Positions 45,159 to 54,970 are shown, numbered from the stretch's first letter. The stretch: 64,000 nt of DNA from Amylibacter marinus (GCF_030160015.1 NZ_BSNN01000008.1:186001-250000); one strand, 5' to 3'. Program-made: numbers and translations. The notes: generated from the letters alone by a model not told the origin.

Positions 45159-46127
45159 CTACAGGTTTGTCCACGTCGGGCCGGCAGGGTCGTCATTCGA
45201 AATTATACGATAAAGGCTGGCTTCACCCGTCATTGAAGGTGCCAAGAGATGCTTGAAATTTGCCGGCAGCAAACATGTATCACCAGGGTTCAACGTGGCT
45301 GAGCCCCCTTCCCATTCAAGTTTCCAATGCCCCCGCACCGGCATCAGAACAACATTATCTTGGAATTCAATTTCTTCGCCTTTCAGCGAACCACGTGACA
45401 CGAAATCAATTTCAAATCCCGGTTTGTCACGCAGGATGCCATCTTCGGCGATAACTTTGGCAGGTGCATTTCGGGACAACCCCATCAAATCGAGGTACCT
45501 CGCGACATACTGTGGGATAACCTCGGTGGATGTTGGTTCTGGAATTCGTTCCAACAAATCCTCCGTTAAGGTTTTCATTGGCGCAACATTATCGGGTAGC
45601 TCCTGACCCTGTTTGGTGTCGTACAAACGCCCATTTTCACCCAGAACCAAACCGTGATCCGCCGCATCTTCAATCACCTGTGGGGCCCAGGTTACGCCGC
45701 CACCCGCATCATCACCGCCAAGAACTGCCATGATCATCCCATAGTCGGTGCCAATGTTCTCAAAACCGCGGAAAATTCCGGTTGGAATATTGAAAATATC
45801 ACCTTCTTCCAACGTCACCTCACCGGCTGTACCCCAACGTCCCCAGAAAAAACGCCATCTTCCCTTTAGAACAAAAAACACCTCGGCTGTTGTGTGAGTA
45901 TGCAATGAATTTCTACACTTTGGTGGCTGGCCGGCGGCGCCGATGTTAAACCCTGGCGTGTCACGAATGTGAACATGTTGATCCGCGCTTTCGCTGACAC
46001 CGCCACCAATAATCGTAAAGTTTTCTTTTTGATCGCTTCCAGGCGTGTGTGCATCAATGAATGCGGTTTTACATGGCATCAATTCGCCATATCTTACGAT
46101 GCGTGCTTCCATTTCTGTCGGTGTCAT
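45159..46127 (-). CDS. Bicupin protein
   Basis: A 322-residue protein with two cupin domains. The first has CRNSLHTHTTAEVFFVLKG with two His and Glu ligands and EEGDIFNIPTGIFRGFENI. The second (about 235-315) has VVLMPVRGHWKLEWEGG and LNPGDTCLLPANFKHLLAPS, with fewer obvious ligands. It resembles gentisate dioxygenase-type or acireductone-type bicupins in plan, but ring-cleavage cannot be claimed. The start at 46127 lies 4 bp past the SnoaL-1 stop. It may be a metal-dependent oxygenase, isomerase or lyase. Confidence 0.8.
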   Translation of the reverse strand: MTPTEMEARIVRYGELMPCKTAFIDAHTPGSDQKENFTIIGGGVSESADQHVHIRDTPGFNIGAAGQPPKCRNSLHTHTTAEVFFVLKGRWRFFWGRWGTAGEVTLEEGDIFNIPTGIFRGFENIGTDYGMIMAVLGGDDAGGGVTWAPQVIEDAADHGLVLGENGRLYDTKQGQELPDNVAPMKTLTEDLLERIPEPTSTEVIPQYVARYLDLMGLSRNAPAKVIAEDGILRDKPGFEIDFVSRGSLKGEEIEFQDNVVLMPVRGHWKLEWEGGSATLNPGDTCLLPANFKHLLAPSMTGEASLYRIISNDDPAGPTWTNL

Positions 46128-46131
46128 CACT

Positions 46132-47109
46132 CTATCCTGTGTGCATTGCGATTTGTTTCCAAATCGCGGTTTCGTCAAATAATGTATATTCGCGGCGAAT
46201 ACCCCAAGGGCCGAATTCGACATGGCTGATGCCCATCACGTGAACTTCCGCACCTGTTGGCTTGCCAAAATCGCCCCAACCTTCATGTTTACCTGTCAGG
46301 CTCCAGCGAATTGCGGCGCGTGGCGGCATCATTGGATCTTCACGTCCGATTTGGTGTTCTATTTTGAACTCTGCGGACGGGAATGATGACCGCAGTCCAA
46401 TCCAAAACTTGTCAACACCATCCGTTGATAGCAATTCATGGCCACCCGGATAAAATCCGGTCACAGCACGGTCGTATTCAGCGGGTATCACCCCTAAATC
46501 TGCACCCATAATGCGGTTCAAAACATCCGCGTATTTCTGCCCCCACACATTGTCATTTCCACGCCCCTTGTAGGGGCCTTCTTGATCCATGCGCGGGTGG
46601 AACGGCGCGCTACAATGTTCCGGCCCGCCTTCCTTTTCAATTAAATCAACAGCGTATTGTTTTGGATCCCACCCCATTTGGCGCACGATTGCACCTTGGT
46701 CTCGGATCAACCATTCGTCGTTGATTTGGTTATTGATCGCATGACAATCTGCGATGATGCGATACTGTAATTTTTTACCAGTCGCGGCGCCATAAACACC
46801 ATTTCCGGCGTGTGTGGCCGTTGACAAAATACGGTGCGACGACAGCATCCCCTCTTCAGGTGTACCAGACCATATCACATCCTCGCCCAACAGGCGGCGA
46901 TCTGGAAATTCGGCCAATGTCGCCATCGTTGCGGCAATAACACCCTTATTTCCAATCACGATGGATGATGGCGAACGCACGGGAATGTCGGGTGCGTAAT
47001 AGTGGTGCAATGTCGCCAAACCGCGATCTTCCCAAATCTCTTTGGTGATCCCGATTATGTAATCTGGGAAGTCGCTAAATTTTTCCGAGAAACCTTTCAT
47101 GTGTCCCAT
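46132..47109 (-). CDS. SnoaL-like double-domain protein 1
   Basis: A 325-residue protein with two cone-shaped (NTF2/SnoaL-like) domains. Domain 1 (about 10-150) includes IWEDRGLATLHHYYAPDIPV and GAATGKKLQYRIIADCHAIN. Domain 2 (about 205-322) has YDRAVTGFYPGGHELLSTDG and KPTGAEVHVMGISHVEFGPW. This fold serves as polyketide cyclase, ketosteroid isomerase, hydratase or dehydratase. It lies directly after the LacI regulator in the operon (13-bp overlap) and differs clearly from SnoaL-2 and -4. Function in the pathway unknown. Confidence 0.85.
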   Translation of the reverse strand: MGHMKGFSEKFSDFPDYIIGITKEIWEDRGLATLHHYYAPDIPVRSPSSIVIGNKGVIAATMATLAEFPDRRLLGEDVIWSGTPEEGMLSSHRILSTATHAGNGVYGAATGKKLQYRIIADCHAINNQINDEWLIRDQGAIVRQMGWDPKQYAVDLIEKEGGPEHCSAPFHPRMDQEGPYKGRGNDNVWGQKYADVLNRIMGADLGVIPAEYDRAVTGFYPGGHELLSTDGVDKFWIGLRSSFPSAEFKIEHQIGREDPMMPPRAAIRWSLTGKHEGWGDFGKPTGAEVHVMGISHVEFGPWGIRREYTLFDETAIWKQIAMHTG

Positions 47110-48116
47110 CCTTTTGGAATTTTGGCTGATCCGCGCACAATCAAAGGGCTTTCAACCTTGATATGGCGTGCAACAGATACAGGATTATCAATTTTCTCGA
47201 TGATCAGGCTTACCGTTTCTTCAACCATAACATTTGCCCTTTGGCGCACGGTCGTTAGATTATAAGCCTTCAATGCTGCGGGTGGCACATCATCATATCC
47301 CACAACGCTGACGTCTTCGGGAATTTTTAAGTTCAATTCGAACCGCAAAACATCCATCACCGCCAACGCCATGTGATCCGTTGCCACGAAAACCGCATCG
47401 GGGTGATTGCTCACTGAAAACATCTCACGGGCGACGTCTTGCGCCTTCTCAACAACAAAATCCCCCAGCCCATGCGCCGCCAAGGTATGACCTGCATCAT
47501 TCAAACCCGCACGAAACCCTGCTTCGCGGTCACGTTGTGTCGATGCCCCTTCCCAACCGCCTATATAGGCAATCCGATTGTGACCGCCTGCCACCAGAAA
47601 CTGCGCGACTACTTTGCTACCTGCGAAGTTATTAGAGGTGACGGCGGAATGCTCCGTTGTCTCTTGCGATCTGTTGAACAAGACCACTGGAACGCCAACC
47701 GCCTCGCAGCGTGCCGTCAACGTGCTGGAAATGCCAACGCTGGCTACGATAATTCCATCCACTTGATAATCTAACAATTCATCAATCACTGTCTCTGTGG
47801 ATTGAGTGTCGTTTGATGCCATGAAAACCAACACGTGATAACCCTGCGCCTGCAAGGCGTTGGATAACTTTTCCAAAGCAACAGGGTAAAAATAATTATC
47901 CAAATATGCGACAACCAAGCCGATGATCCGACTTTTCCCAGTGATTAAGGAACGCGCCAAAACGTTTGGCCGATACCCCAATTCCATCGCCGCTTCGCGC
48001 ACCTTTTGCACTGTTTTCGGGCTGGCTGATGCCCCGGGTGTAAACACGCGGCTCACCGCGGATTGGCTGACGCCGGCAAGTTTTGCAACTTGTGATGAAG
48101 TAACCTTCTCTTTCAT
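47097..48116 (-). CDS. LacI-family regulator
   Basis: A 339-residue LacI/GalR regulator: helix-turn-helix SSQVAKLAGVSQSAVSRVF, hinge LGYRPNVLARSLITGKSR and periplasmic-binding-like core (IIGLVVAYLDNYFYPVALE, DAVFVATDHMALAVMDVLR, VSVVGYDDVPPAALKAY). The start ATG at 48116 shares one base with the SDR stop. It is embedded in the middle of the operon it very likely controls. A TTGCATACGAATGCAA palindrome with a central CG stands in the divergent promoter at 56130-56145, as expected of a LacI-type operator. Confidence 0.92.
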   Translation of the reverse strand: MKEKVTSSQVAKLAGVSQSAVSRVFTPGASASPKTVQKVREAAMELGYRPNVLARSLITGKSRIIGLVVAYLDNYFYPVALEKLSNALQAQGYHVLVFMASNDTQSTETVIDELLDYQVDGIIVASVGISSTLTARCEAVGVPVVLFNRSQETTEHSAVTSNNFAGSKVVAQFLVAGGHNRIAYIGGWEGASTQRDREAGFRAGLNDAGHTLAAHGLGDFVVEKAQDVAREMFSVSNHPDAVFVATDHMALAVMDVLRFELNLKIPEDVSVVGYDDVPPAALKAYNLTTVRQRANVMVEETVSLIIEKIDNPVSVARHIKVESPLIVRGSAKIPKGWDT

Positions 48117-48874
48117 CAGCCTGCTGTCCAACCCCCATCAATAATCATATGCGTACCCGTCACCAAAGACGCCGCATCAGACGCAAGGTATAACGCCGCC
48201 GCCATCACGTCCTCGACCTCGCCAACACGATTAAGTTTGATTTTATCGTTGATCCACGCGGCCCGCTTCGGATCGTCCAACGTCGCCCGGGTCAAAGGCG
48301 TGCGAATGAATGTGGGGCAGATGGTATTGATCCTGATGCCCAATTCACCCCACTCAATCGCCATCGCCTTTACCATACCTTCAAGCGCATGCTTTGACGC
48401 GGAGTACACCGTACGATCAGTGCCGCCAACATGCCCCATTTGCGAAGACAGATGGATAATTGATCCTTGAACACCATTATCCTTCATCGCCGACGCCGCA
48501 AATTTCGACAGAAAATATGCAGACCGTAAATTAAGTGACATCACCGCATCGTAGTCTTCTGGCGTTGTTTCCAACGCGGGTTTATGCCGGCCCATACCCG
48601 CCGAATTGATAACAATATCAAACGGTTCACGCATGGCTGTTTCCAACTGATCCAAATTCGTTTGATCCAATTGTAACGCACTGGCATCCCAGCCTTGTTC
48701 CTGCATGTCATCCACGGTTTTGTTTAATGGTCCAGCCGTGCGCGCCGCGCATACTACAGATGCACCAGCTTCAGCCATCGCCACGGCACAGGCTCGTCCA
48801 ATCCCCGACGATGCACCGGTGATCAACGCACGTTTTCCCTTCAGCGAAAACGATGGTGTTTTAGGCAACATCAT
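48116..48874 (-). CDS. SDR oxidoreductase of the SnoaL/HisD cluster
   Basis: A 252-residue classical short-chain dehydrogenase: TGASSGIGRACAVAMAEAGA, NSAGMGRHKPALE, catalytic Ser in IHLSSQMGHVGG, YSASK and GTHMIIDGGWTAG. The start may be the ATG at 48874 or 48871, both overlapping the SnoaL-2 stop (ATGATG). It likely oxidises a secondary alcohol or reduces a ketone intermediate. It is not closely similar to the KduD-like enzyme at 30 kb. Confidence 0.88.
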   Translation of the reverse strand: MMLPKTPSFSLKGKRALITGASSGIGRACAVAMAEAGASVVCAARTAGPLNKTVDDMQEQGWDASALQLDQTNLDQLETAMREPFDIVINSAGMGRHKPALETTPEDYDAVMSLNLRSAYFLSKFAASAMKDNGVQGSIIHLSSQMGHVGGTDRTVYSASKHALEGMVKAMAIEWGELGIRINTICPTFIRTPLTRATLDDPKRAAWINDKIKLNRVGEVEDVMAAALYLASDAASLVTGTHMIIDGGWTAG

Positions 48875-49905
48875 ACACATCCTTCTTGTAAAACAGGCGC
48901 CGTATTCCTTGCCATATTGAATGCCCGCAATCTGGCAAACACATCGACACCCAACTGATGGTAAACATCTAAAAGATCAACCAAAACCCAGTTTTCGCGA
49001 ATTTTCCCATTCTCCAACCGCCAGAAATCCAACGACCGCAAAGAAATCTTTTGATTATTTGGAACAATCCCTAACCAACCGTCACCTGTTAGGGTTTGCA
49101 CCATGTCTGGCCACCCAGTAACGGCAACATATTCTCCTTCGCCAAAAAAATGAGGCGCGATTTCATCTGGGAATTGCCCACGGTCGGGCATCGCATTTAA
49201 AAACGGAATTTGATGCCATTTGCGAAACCCTTCAATCCCGCGTGCCGTGCCGATCCCCGCTGGGCCATACCAATTCATTTTTGGATGCCAGAACTTTTCC
49301 AATTCCATTGCTTCGACTGGTTCAACGGGATGCCTGATCAAGGCCGTCAACATGTCCAAAACATGTTGAACACTTGCATCGGTTTTGCAGAGATCGTGAT
49401 CGGTTAAACCATCTTGGGTCATCGGTGCGGGTGTTGCCCATTCGCGCCCTAAACTGGGTGCCATTGGCCAGGCATTCGCCTGCATCATCAATTCGGGGAT
49501 ATCCCAAATCGCTTGGACCTCTACGATCTTGCCGTTTTCAATCATGAAAAACTCGTGAAACCGCATATGTGCCAAATGGCCCGTTGGTGGGATGTCCAAA
49601 AACGATGCTTTAAAGGTGCCAACATAACTGCCACAGTAGCCAATCCAATCACGGCCCTCTGGTGTTTGACCGGCCACAACAATTGTATCGCGACACTCGA
49701 CGTCGGGCATCGCCTGAACCAGCGGTGCAAAACAAGTGTCATAAAAATTATCCGCCCCTAAATCACCAAACGGATGGCACATGTGCACAACGGCATTTGG
49801 ATCCATGAGCGCGCCCAAGCGTTCGCGTACAATCGCCCCATCAAAATCCCGCAACGCCGCGCGAAGCGGCGCAATCATGTGCTTATGGTTGGTTGGGTTT
49901 GACAT
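48871..49905 (-). CDS. SnoaL-like double-domain protein 2
   Basis: A 344-residue protein made of two SnoaL-like domains. Domain 1 (about 10-145): RERLGALMDPNAVVHMCHPF, then PPTGHLAHMRFHEFFMIENG. Domain 2 (about 185-335): FWHPKMNWYGPAGIGTARGI and ISLRSLDFWRLENGKIRENW. The signature W-Y/W-GPAGIG in domain 2 is shared with SnoaL-4 (56256-57242), so these two are paralogs. The ATG immediately follows the HisD-like stop. A hydratase/isomerase-like role on a sugar-derived or polyketide-like intermediate is possible; unproven. Confidence 0.85.
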   Translation of the reverse strand: MSNPTNHKHMIAPLRAALRDFDGAIVRERLGALMDPNAVVHMCHPFGDLGADNFYDTCFAPLVQAMPDVECRDTIVVAGQTPEGRDWIGYCGSYVGTFKASFLDIPPTGHLAHMRFHEFFMIENGKIVEVQAIWDIPELMMQANAWPMAPSLGREWATPAPMTQDGLTDHDLCKTDASVQHVLDMLTALIRHPVEPVEAMELEKFWHPKMNWYGPAGIGTARGIEGFRKWHQIPFLNAMPDRGQFPDEIAPHFFGEGEYVAVTGWPDMVQTLTGDGWLGIVPNNQKISLRSLDFWRLENGKIRENWVLVDLLDVYHQLGVDVFARLRAFNMARNTAPVLQEGCV

Positions 49906-51234
49906 CTATTCTGTGGGTTCACGGTGCGGGGCGCCTGTGCCATATGGCACGTTAATCCCACCATAGCGACGTACGCGAATATTGCATTGCTCTGCATGCC
50001 CAACAAAACCTTCTAGCATGCACAATCGGCTACCATATTCCCCAACCAAGGTTGCGGCCTCATCCGTTGTAATTTTTTGATATGAATGCGTTTTTAGGAA
50101 TTTTCCAACCCACAAACCACCGGTGTAACGACCTGCTTTCTTGGTGGGCAATGTATGGTTGGTTCCGATTACTTTATCCCCATTAGAAACATTGGTGCGC
50201 GCACCCAAAAACAATGCACCATAACAGGTCATTTTTTCCAAAAACCAATCATCTCGGTCCGTCATAACCTGTACATGTTCGGACGCAATATCATCTGCAA
50301 CCTGCAACATTTCATCGTAGGTATCGCACAGGATCACTTCGCCATAATCCGCCCAACTGACGGATGCTGTATCTGCCGTTGGCAGAATTTTCAAAATACG
50401 CTCGATTTCGCTTAATGTGTCTTCGGCCAGCTTTTTAGAATTGGTCAACAAAACCGCGGGGCTGTTGTACCCATGTTCGGCTTGGCCCAGCAAATCTGTG
50501 GCACATAATTCACCATCCACAGTGTCATCCGCAATCACCATGGTTTCTGTCGGCCCCGCAAACAGATCAATACCCACACGCCCAAACAATTGACGTTTGG
50601 CCTCGGCCACAAATGCATTGCCTGGCCCAACTAGCATATGCACGGGTTCCAGTGTTTCCGTTCCAATTGCCATCGCGCCAACGGCCTGAATGCCGCCCAA
50701 TACGTAAATTTCATGCGCACCGCCCAAATGCATGGCCGCAATCACCGCCGCATTAGGCTTTCCTTGGAATGGCGGCGTGCAGGCAACAATGCGCGGCACC
50801 CCCGCTACGGACGCCGTCGCCACGGACATATGCGCGGATGCAACCATCGGGAATTTACCACCCGGCACATAGCACCCCACAGATTGCACGGGGATATTCT
50901 TATGGCCCAAGATCACCCCAGGCATTGTTTCTACTTCAATGTCCAACATGCTATCGCGCTGGGCTTGGGCAAAATTGCGAACCTGTTCTTGGGCGAACTT
51001 GATATCTGCCAATTCGCGTGGCGTCAGGCTGGCGATCAAATCGGAAATTTCCTGTTCCGTCAGTTTGAATGATTTTGGTGAGTAGCCGTCAAACTTTTCC
51101 GACAACTCGCGTACGGCCACATCTCCGCGTTGCTCTATATCTTTCAAAGTGCTTTCAACAACCGCTTTCGTTTTCGCATCGTCCTCTGCGCGTTCTGTAT
51201 CGGGTTTGCCGTGTTTAAGATATGTAATCGCCAT
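49906..51234 (-). CDS. Histidinol dehydrogenase-family oxidoreductase (HpsN-like)
   Basis: A 442-residue HisD-family NAD enzyme with conserved residues: zinc ligands in [13 protein letters not shown] (Gln, His), the acid/base pair in ASEHVQVM, Asp in [16 protein letters not shown] and His in EGFVGHAEQ. HisD-family enzymes oxidise a primary alcohol to an acid in two steps. The catabolic context, far from his biosynthesis genes, and the form of the C-terminal third resemble HpsN, the sulfopropanediol dehydrogenase of roseobacters. Whether the substrate is a sulfonate is open; no HpsO/P, HpsKLM or sulfo-lyase gene is seen here. Ribosome site AGGATTAAAG. Confidence 0.88.
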   Translation of the reverse strand: MAITYLKHGKPDTERAEDDAKTKAVVESTLKDIEQRGDVAVRELSEKFDGYSPKSFKLTEQEISDLIASLTPRELADIKFAQEQVRNFAQAQRDSMLDIEVETMPGVILGHKNIPVQSVGCYVPGGKFPMVASAHMSVATASVAGVPRIVACTPPFQGKPNAAVIAAMHLGGAHEIYVLGGIQAVGAMAIGTETLEPVHMLVGPGNAFVAEAKRQLFGRVGIDLFAGPTETMVIADDTVDGELCATDLLGQAEHGYNSPAVLLTNSKKLAEDTLSEIERILKILPTADTASVSWADYGEVILCDTYDEMLQVADDIASEHVQVMTDRDDWFLEKMTCYGALFLGARTNVSNGDKVIGTNHTLPTKKAGRYTGGLWVGKFLKTHSYQKITTDEAATLVGEYGSRLCMLEGFVGHAEQCNIRVRRYGGINVPYGTGAPHREPTE

Positions 51235-51242
51235 CTTTAATC

Positions 51243-51776
51243 CTAATCGCTCTTCGGTTTGGGCGGTGTCTTTTCGCCCTTGTCATATGCTTCCCATCCG
51301 TGACCGTTGAAAACATCAACACCCAGTTGGGCCAATACATGCGGGAAATCGACCATCACCCAATTGTCCACAATCTTGCCGTCAACAACTTTCCAAAAGT
51401 CCATGTATCGGATTTCAATTCTTTTGCCCGTAGGCTCGATCCCCATAAACAATCCATGATGGGTCGCTTCTTGGCGGCCAAAAGCGGCTGCCCATTCGCC
51501 CATGTAAAGACGGGCCTCATCAACGCAAACCTTGTCACCAAACGCCGCCTGAAAAGGCTTTTGCCAATTGTCCTGAAATTCACGCACCCCCTGTTTGGTG
51601 CCACAGCCTCTATTTCCCATCCAACGGAAGGTCTCGGAAAAGAAATCGCCAATGTCGGCAATGCGGTGATCGTTCAATCCATCAACCATGCCTTCGATAA
51701 CCGCCCGTGTTTGCGCGGTTTTCGCCATATCTGTATCGCGTGACAGAACCGCCTGCTCAGGTCTTGAACCCCTCAT
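51243..51776 (-). CDS. SnoaL-like single-domain protein 3
   Basis: One SnoaL domain in 177 residues: [20 protein letters not shown], then [20 protein letters not shown] and [20 protein letters not shown]. It matches the second halves of SnoaL-2 and SnoaL-4 in the DxW-V-x-V/IDLL(H) ending. The ATG at 51776 overlaps the permease stop (ATGA), but an internal ATG at 51728 gives a more typical N-terminus ([13 protein letters not shown]). It separates the transporter genes from the enzymes. Confidence 0.85.
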   Translation of the reverse strand: MRGSRPEQAVLSRDTDMAKTAQTRAVIEGMVDGLNDHRIADIGDFFSETFRWMGNRGCGTKQGVREFQDNWQKPFQAAFGDKVCVDEARLYMGEWAAAFGRQEATHHGLFMGIEPTGKRIEIRYMDFWKVVDGKIVDNWVMVDFPHVLAQLGVDVFNGHGWEAYDKGEKTPPKPKSD

Positions 51777-52657
51777 CCTTTTACCGCTCCTGCAGTTAGG
51801 CCAGAAACAATCTGGCGTTGGAAAAACATAACTAAAACAAATAATGGGGCCGTTGCGGATACAACCGCCGCAACCGCAAACATCACATTTCCTTCGGTTT
51901 GTGTGGTGCCCAAAAACGCCGCGATTGCGGGGACCATGGTGCGGTTCTCTTCGCTCAGCAACAAGGCGCCAACCACGAAATCATTATAGGCCAACAAAAA
52001 GCTGAACAAACCTGTCGTAATCACACCCGGCCACATGACGGGGATAATAACATGGCGAAATGCTTGGAACTGTGTACAGCCATCGACCTTTGCGCTTTCG
52101 TCCAACTCTTTTGGAATTTTCTGGAAGAAACTGTGCAACATCCATAAGGTAAATGGCTGATTAATCGCCACCAGAACAACAATCGTCGTGGGCAAATAGC
52201 CCCACAGGTTCCATTGAAAGAACGGTAACAAATACCCAGAGACCAAGGTGATTGGCGGCATCGCGCGGAACATCAACGCGGCAATCAACAGCCAGAAAGT
52301 ATAGCGGTAATTGGAACGCGACAACGCGTATCCCCCCAAGGTTCCCATGGTCAGCGACAAACAAACCACACAGAAACATACAACCGCGGTATTTATTACT
52401 GCGCGCCAAAATTCTTGCTCTATCCACGCGCCATGATACGCGGTTGTGGTTGTGGTCGTTCCGTAGGCACGTTCGGTATTCGCACCCGTCAACGCATTCG
52501 TCCAATCCGCAATGGAAAAGAAATCCAATTCAACTTTAAAACTACCCCAAAGTGTCCACAAAAATGGGAAAGCGGCCAATATTAACCAGAAAACTACAAA
52601 CGCATTCGCGGCAATACGAAGACCCTTTGGGCGACGCTGGGCGGAAACTGAGGACAT
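51773..52657 (-). CDS. Maltose-type sugar ABC permease 2 (MalG family)
   Basis: A 294-residue CUT1 permease with about six helices. Typical MalG elements are NTAVVCFCVVCLSLTMGTLG, YALSRSNYR, the EAA loop ELDESAKVDGCTQFQAFRHV, IPVMWPGVITTGLFSFLLAY and VAAFLGT-type ending (VPAIAAFLGTTQTEG). Start at 52657 has AGGAGAAAACCTA upstream and shares a base with the stop of permease 1. Confidence 0.92.
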   Translation of the reverse strand: MSSVSAQRRPKGLRIAANAFVVFWLILAAFPFLWTLWGSFKVELDFFSIADWTNALTGANTERAYGTTTTTTAYHGAWIEQEFWRAVINTAVVCFCVVCLSLTMGTLGGYALSRSNYRYTFWLLIAALMFRAMPPITLVSGYLLPFFQWNLWGYLPTTIVVLVAINQPFTLWMLHSFFQKIPKELDESAKVDGCTQFQAFRHVIIPVMWPGVITTGLFSFLLAYNDFVVGALLLSEENRTMVPAIAAFLGTTQTEGNVMFAVAAVVSATAPLFVLVMFFQRQIVSGLTAGAVKG

Positions 52658-53682
52658 TAGGTTTTCTCCTGAAAATCGCGCCACGTGCGTACCAGCACTG
52701 GGGATAACAATATGGCAACGCCAACCAGCGTCATCACAGATGTCGCCGCCGCCGAAGACAACAGTTGCGTTTCGCCACTTAAGTCATTCAAAATCATCCA
52801 CGACAGCGATGTCGCATGCGCCTCGGCATTAAAACCAATGATCTCTTCAAAGACGCGAAACTTATCCATCAGCTGGATCAAGGCAACGAAGGTCACCAGT
52901 GGCATGATATGTGGGATCACAACATAACGCACCTGCTCCCAGCGAGACGCACCGTCAATTTGCGCCGCTTCCATTTGATCTTGGGGCAATGTTTGTAAAC
53001 CTGCATAGAAAACCACGAATGCAAATGGCGCTGAATGCCAAATTCCATAAACAATAATCATAACCCACGTCAGGGGCGTCGATGCCTTCATCGATAAATC
53101 AGGATCATTTGCAAGGTATTGAATAAACGTCCCCAATACCCCGCGACTATCAACCATCCAGTACAACACCAGTGACCCAACCAACGGCGCAACAATCATT
53201 GGTAATAAGGAAAAGAAGATCACAACGCCCTTAAGGTGTCGGTTCAACGAATTCACCGCCAATGCTATGATAAATCCCAAAATAATCAGTAAAGGCACCG
53301 AAATGAATGTGAACGTAAGCGTAAACGTCATCGCGCGATAAAACGGCAGGTTATAAATACTTGAAAAGAATACGCCCATGGTTTCCGAACCACGCCACGC
53401 CGCACCAATTTCACCAAAGGCCAAATGTCCACGATCGGTAAAAATTTCTGTTCCCACAAATTTCCCCAGCGGTTCAGCGGCGCGCAAACTTGCCGTAGCT
53501 TCTTGATCAATTGTGGTTGCTTGCTTGCATCCAAATGGGCCGCAATTTTCCACCGTGATCAAAACTGCATCATGCGGGGTATACATTGATTGAATAACAA
53601 CTGACACAATCGGAAACGCAATGAATAACAACATCGCTAGTCCCGTAGGTAAGAAAAACCAAAAGAAGGTCTTATGTTTCAT
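52657..53682 (-). CDS. Maltose-type sugar ABC permease 1 (MalF family)
   Basis: A 341-residue CUT1 permease: FFLPTGLAMLLFIAFPIVS at the N-terminus, FTLTFTFISVPLLIILGFII, EAA loop DQMEAAQIDGASRWEQVRY and IPHIMPLVTFVALIQLMDKF. A periplasmic loop after helix 1 contains a Cys pair (ENCGPFGCKQ). It forms the channel with the MalG-type permease. It follows the binding protein after a stem-loop. Confidence 0.92.
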   Translation of the reverse strand: MKHKTFFWFFLPTGLAMLLFIAFPIVSVVIQSMYTPHDAVLITVENCGPFGCKQATTIDQEATASLRAAEPLGKFVGTEIFTDRGHLAFGEIGAAWRGSETMGVFFSSIYNLPFYRAMTFTLTFTFISVPLLIILGFIIALAVNSLNRHLKGVVIFFSLLPMIVAPLVGSLVLYWMVDSRGVLGTFIQYLANDPDLSMKASTPLTWVMIIVYGIWHSAPFAFVVFYAGLQTLPQDQMEAAQIDGASRWEQVRYVVIPHIMPLVTFVALIQLMDKFRVFEEIIGFNAEAHATSLSWMILNDLSGETQLLSSAAATSVMTLVGVAILLSPVLVRTWRDFQEKT

Positions 53683-53703
53683 GTTTTCAATCCAGTAAAG
53701 TGG

Positions 53704-53731
53704 TTCAGGGGAAGGTTATCCTCCCCCTGAA
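53704..53731 (-). terminator. Stem-loop between binding-protein and permease genes (CUT1 system)
   Basis: TTCAGGGGAAGG and CCTCCCCCTGAA make a 12-bp stem with one mismatch around TTAT. It sits in the 58-bp gap after the binding-protein stop. No U-run follows. It parallels the hairpins in the other four importer operons. Confidence 0.6.
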
Positions 53732-53740
53732 ATGGGTTTC

Positions 53741-54970
53741 TTAGTTCAAGAAACCTTTTTCTTTTGCCGCGGCAGTGTACGCCGCTTCTGTATCTGCCAA
53801 TGCTTGTTCCGCAGACTCTTTGCCCAACATAAAGTCGGACAATTCCGCACCCAATGCTGTGTGCAACAAACCTTGGTACGGTACCATCGGATAAGGTGTA
53901 GAACCCGCGCTCGCCGCATCAAACACACCAACAGCCGCTGGTGTTGGCTCGTATCCGTCAATCAACCAAACCGCTTGTTTTGCAACTTCTTCGTCGGCCA
54001 AAATTTCAGGACGAATTGCATTTGTTAGCGCGATAAATGTAGCTTCGGCTTCTGCATCGCTGATGTTTTTGGCAACAGTCCAACCGTCCCACCACAACGT
54101 CGTGGCCGGTGTGGAACCACCAGCAACTGTCATTGGGCCAGCGATTGCCATGCCGTTTTTCACTTCATCTGAAACGCCTTCGGCATCGCTCAATGTTGCC
54201 GCACGTGATCCCCACATGTTCATCAATGCAACGTTGCCCGCGCGGTATTCCGCGTTGGTCGCGTTTGAATCATGTGTCAAGAAATCTGGATTCATGTATT
54301 CAGACAATGATTTCATCATATTCAATGTCGCAACACCTTGCGCATTGTTGATGGATACTTCTGCTGAACCAGGCTTAAAGAATTCGCCACCATGACCAAT
54401 GTACATGTTGTTGAATTCTTGGGCCAAATTCCAACCCGCTTTGTAGGCACCGCCAACTGGGTTTTCCATGATACCCATTTCGCGAATTTTCTTGGCAGCT
54501 TCCAACATATCTTCATATGTTTTTGGTGCTTCTACGCCTGCTTTTTCCAAAACATCCGCACGGTAAACAAGGTGCTGCGCATTCGCCATAAAGGCAACGG
54601 CCATCACTTTGCCATTGATTGTAATCAACTGGTTCTTCTTCAAACCTGCGCCGTGTTTTGCAACCAGATCATCCAATGGACGAATGACATCTTCGTTCAT
54701 CAATGCAACGATAGAAGAGTTAGCAACAATCGCAGAAGTGTATTCTGCTGGATTCCCGGACATACCCGCCAAGTTGATTTTTTGGTGATCTGCAGTCAGG
54801 TTAGTCGATACTTCGCCACCCTTACATTCTTGTGCCGCCGCACCAACGGTTTGGATCGCGGGGAATTCATTCCCAACAATTGAAACACGTGCACCAATTT
54901 CACACGCATACGCGGATGTTGACGCCAAAAGCGACAAAGCACCAGCCACAGCTATCCTTTTGAAATACAT
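53741..54970 (-). CDS. Sugar ABC binding protein (CUT1, extracellular family 1)
   Basis: A 409-residue periplasmic receptor with Sec signal (MYFKRIAVAGALSLLASTSA, cleavage before CEIG). The family-1 pattern includes FPAIQTVGAAAQECKGGEV, VYRADVLEKAGVEAPKTYED, ALMNMWGSRAATLSDAEG and ATTLWWDGWTVAKNISDAEA. The start at 54970 follows GGGAGA; a frame extension to 55132 has no signal-peptide character and overlaps the ATPase gene. Predicted to bind a carbohydrate, polyol or similar hydroxylated compound; ligand unknown. Confidence 0.92.
   Translation of the reverse strand: MYFKRIAVAGALSLLASTSAYACEIGARVSIVGNEFPAIQTVGAAAQECKGGEVSTNLTADHQKINLAGMSGNPAEYTSAIVANSSIVALMNEDVIRPLDDLVAKHGAGLKKNQLITINGKVMAVAFMANAQHLVYRADVLEKAGVEAPKTYEDMLEAAKKIREMGIMENPVGGAYKAGWNLAQEFNNMYIGHGGEFFKPGSAEVSINNAQGVATLNMMKSLSEYMNPDFLTHDSNATNAEYRAGNVALMNMWGSRAATLSDAEGVSDEVKNGMAIAGPMTVAGGSTPATTLWWDGWTVAKNISDAEAEATFIALTNAIRPEILADEEVAKQAVWLIDGYEPTPAAVGVFDAASAGSTPYPMVPYQGLLHTALGAELSDFMLGKESAEQALADTEAAYTAAAKEKGFLN

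Noticed and set aside
49906-51234. Annotating the HisD-family gene as histidine biosynthesis hisD
   Set aside because: It lies in an importer-linked catabolic operon far from hisG, and the neighbours point to alcohol oxidation in another pathway.
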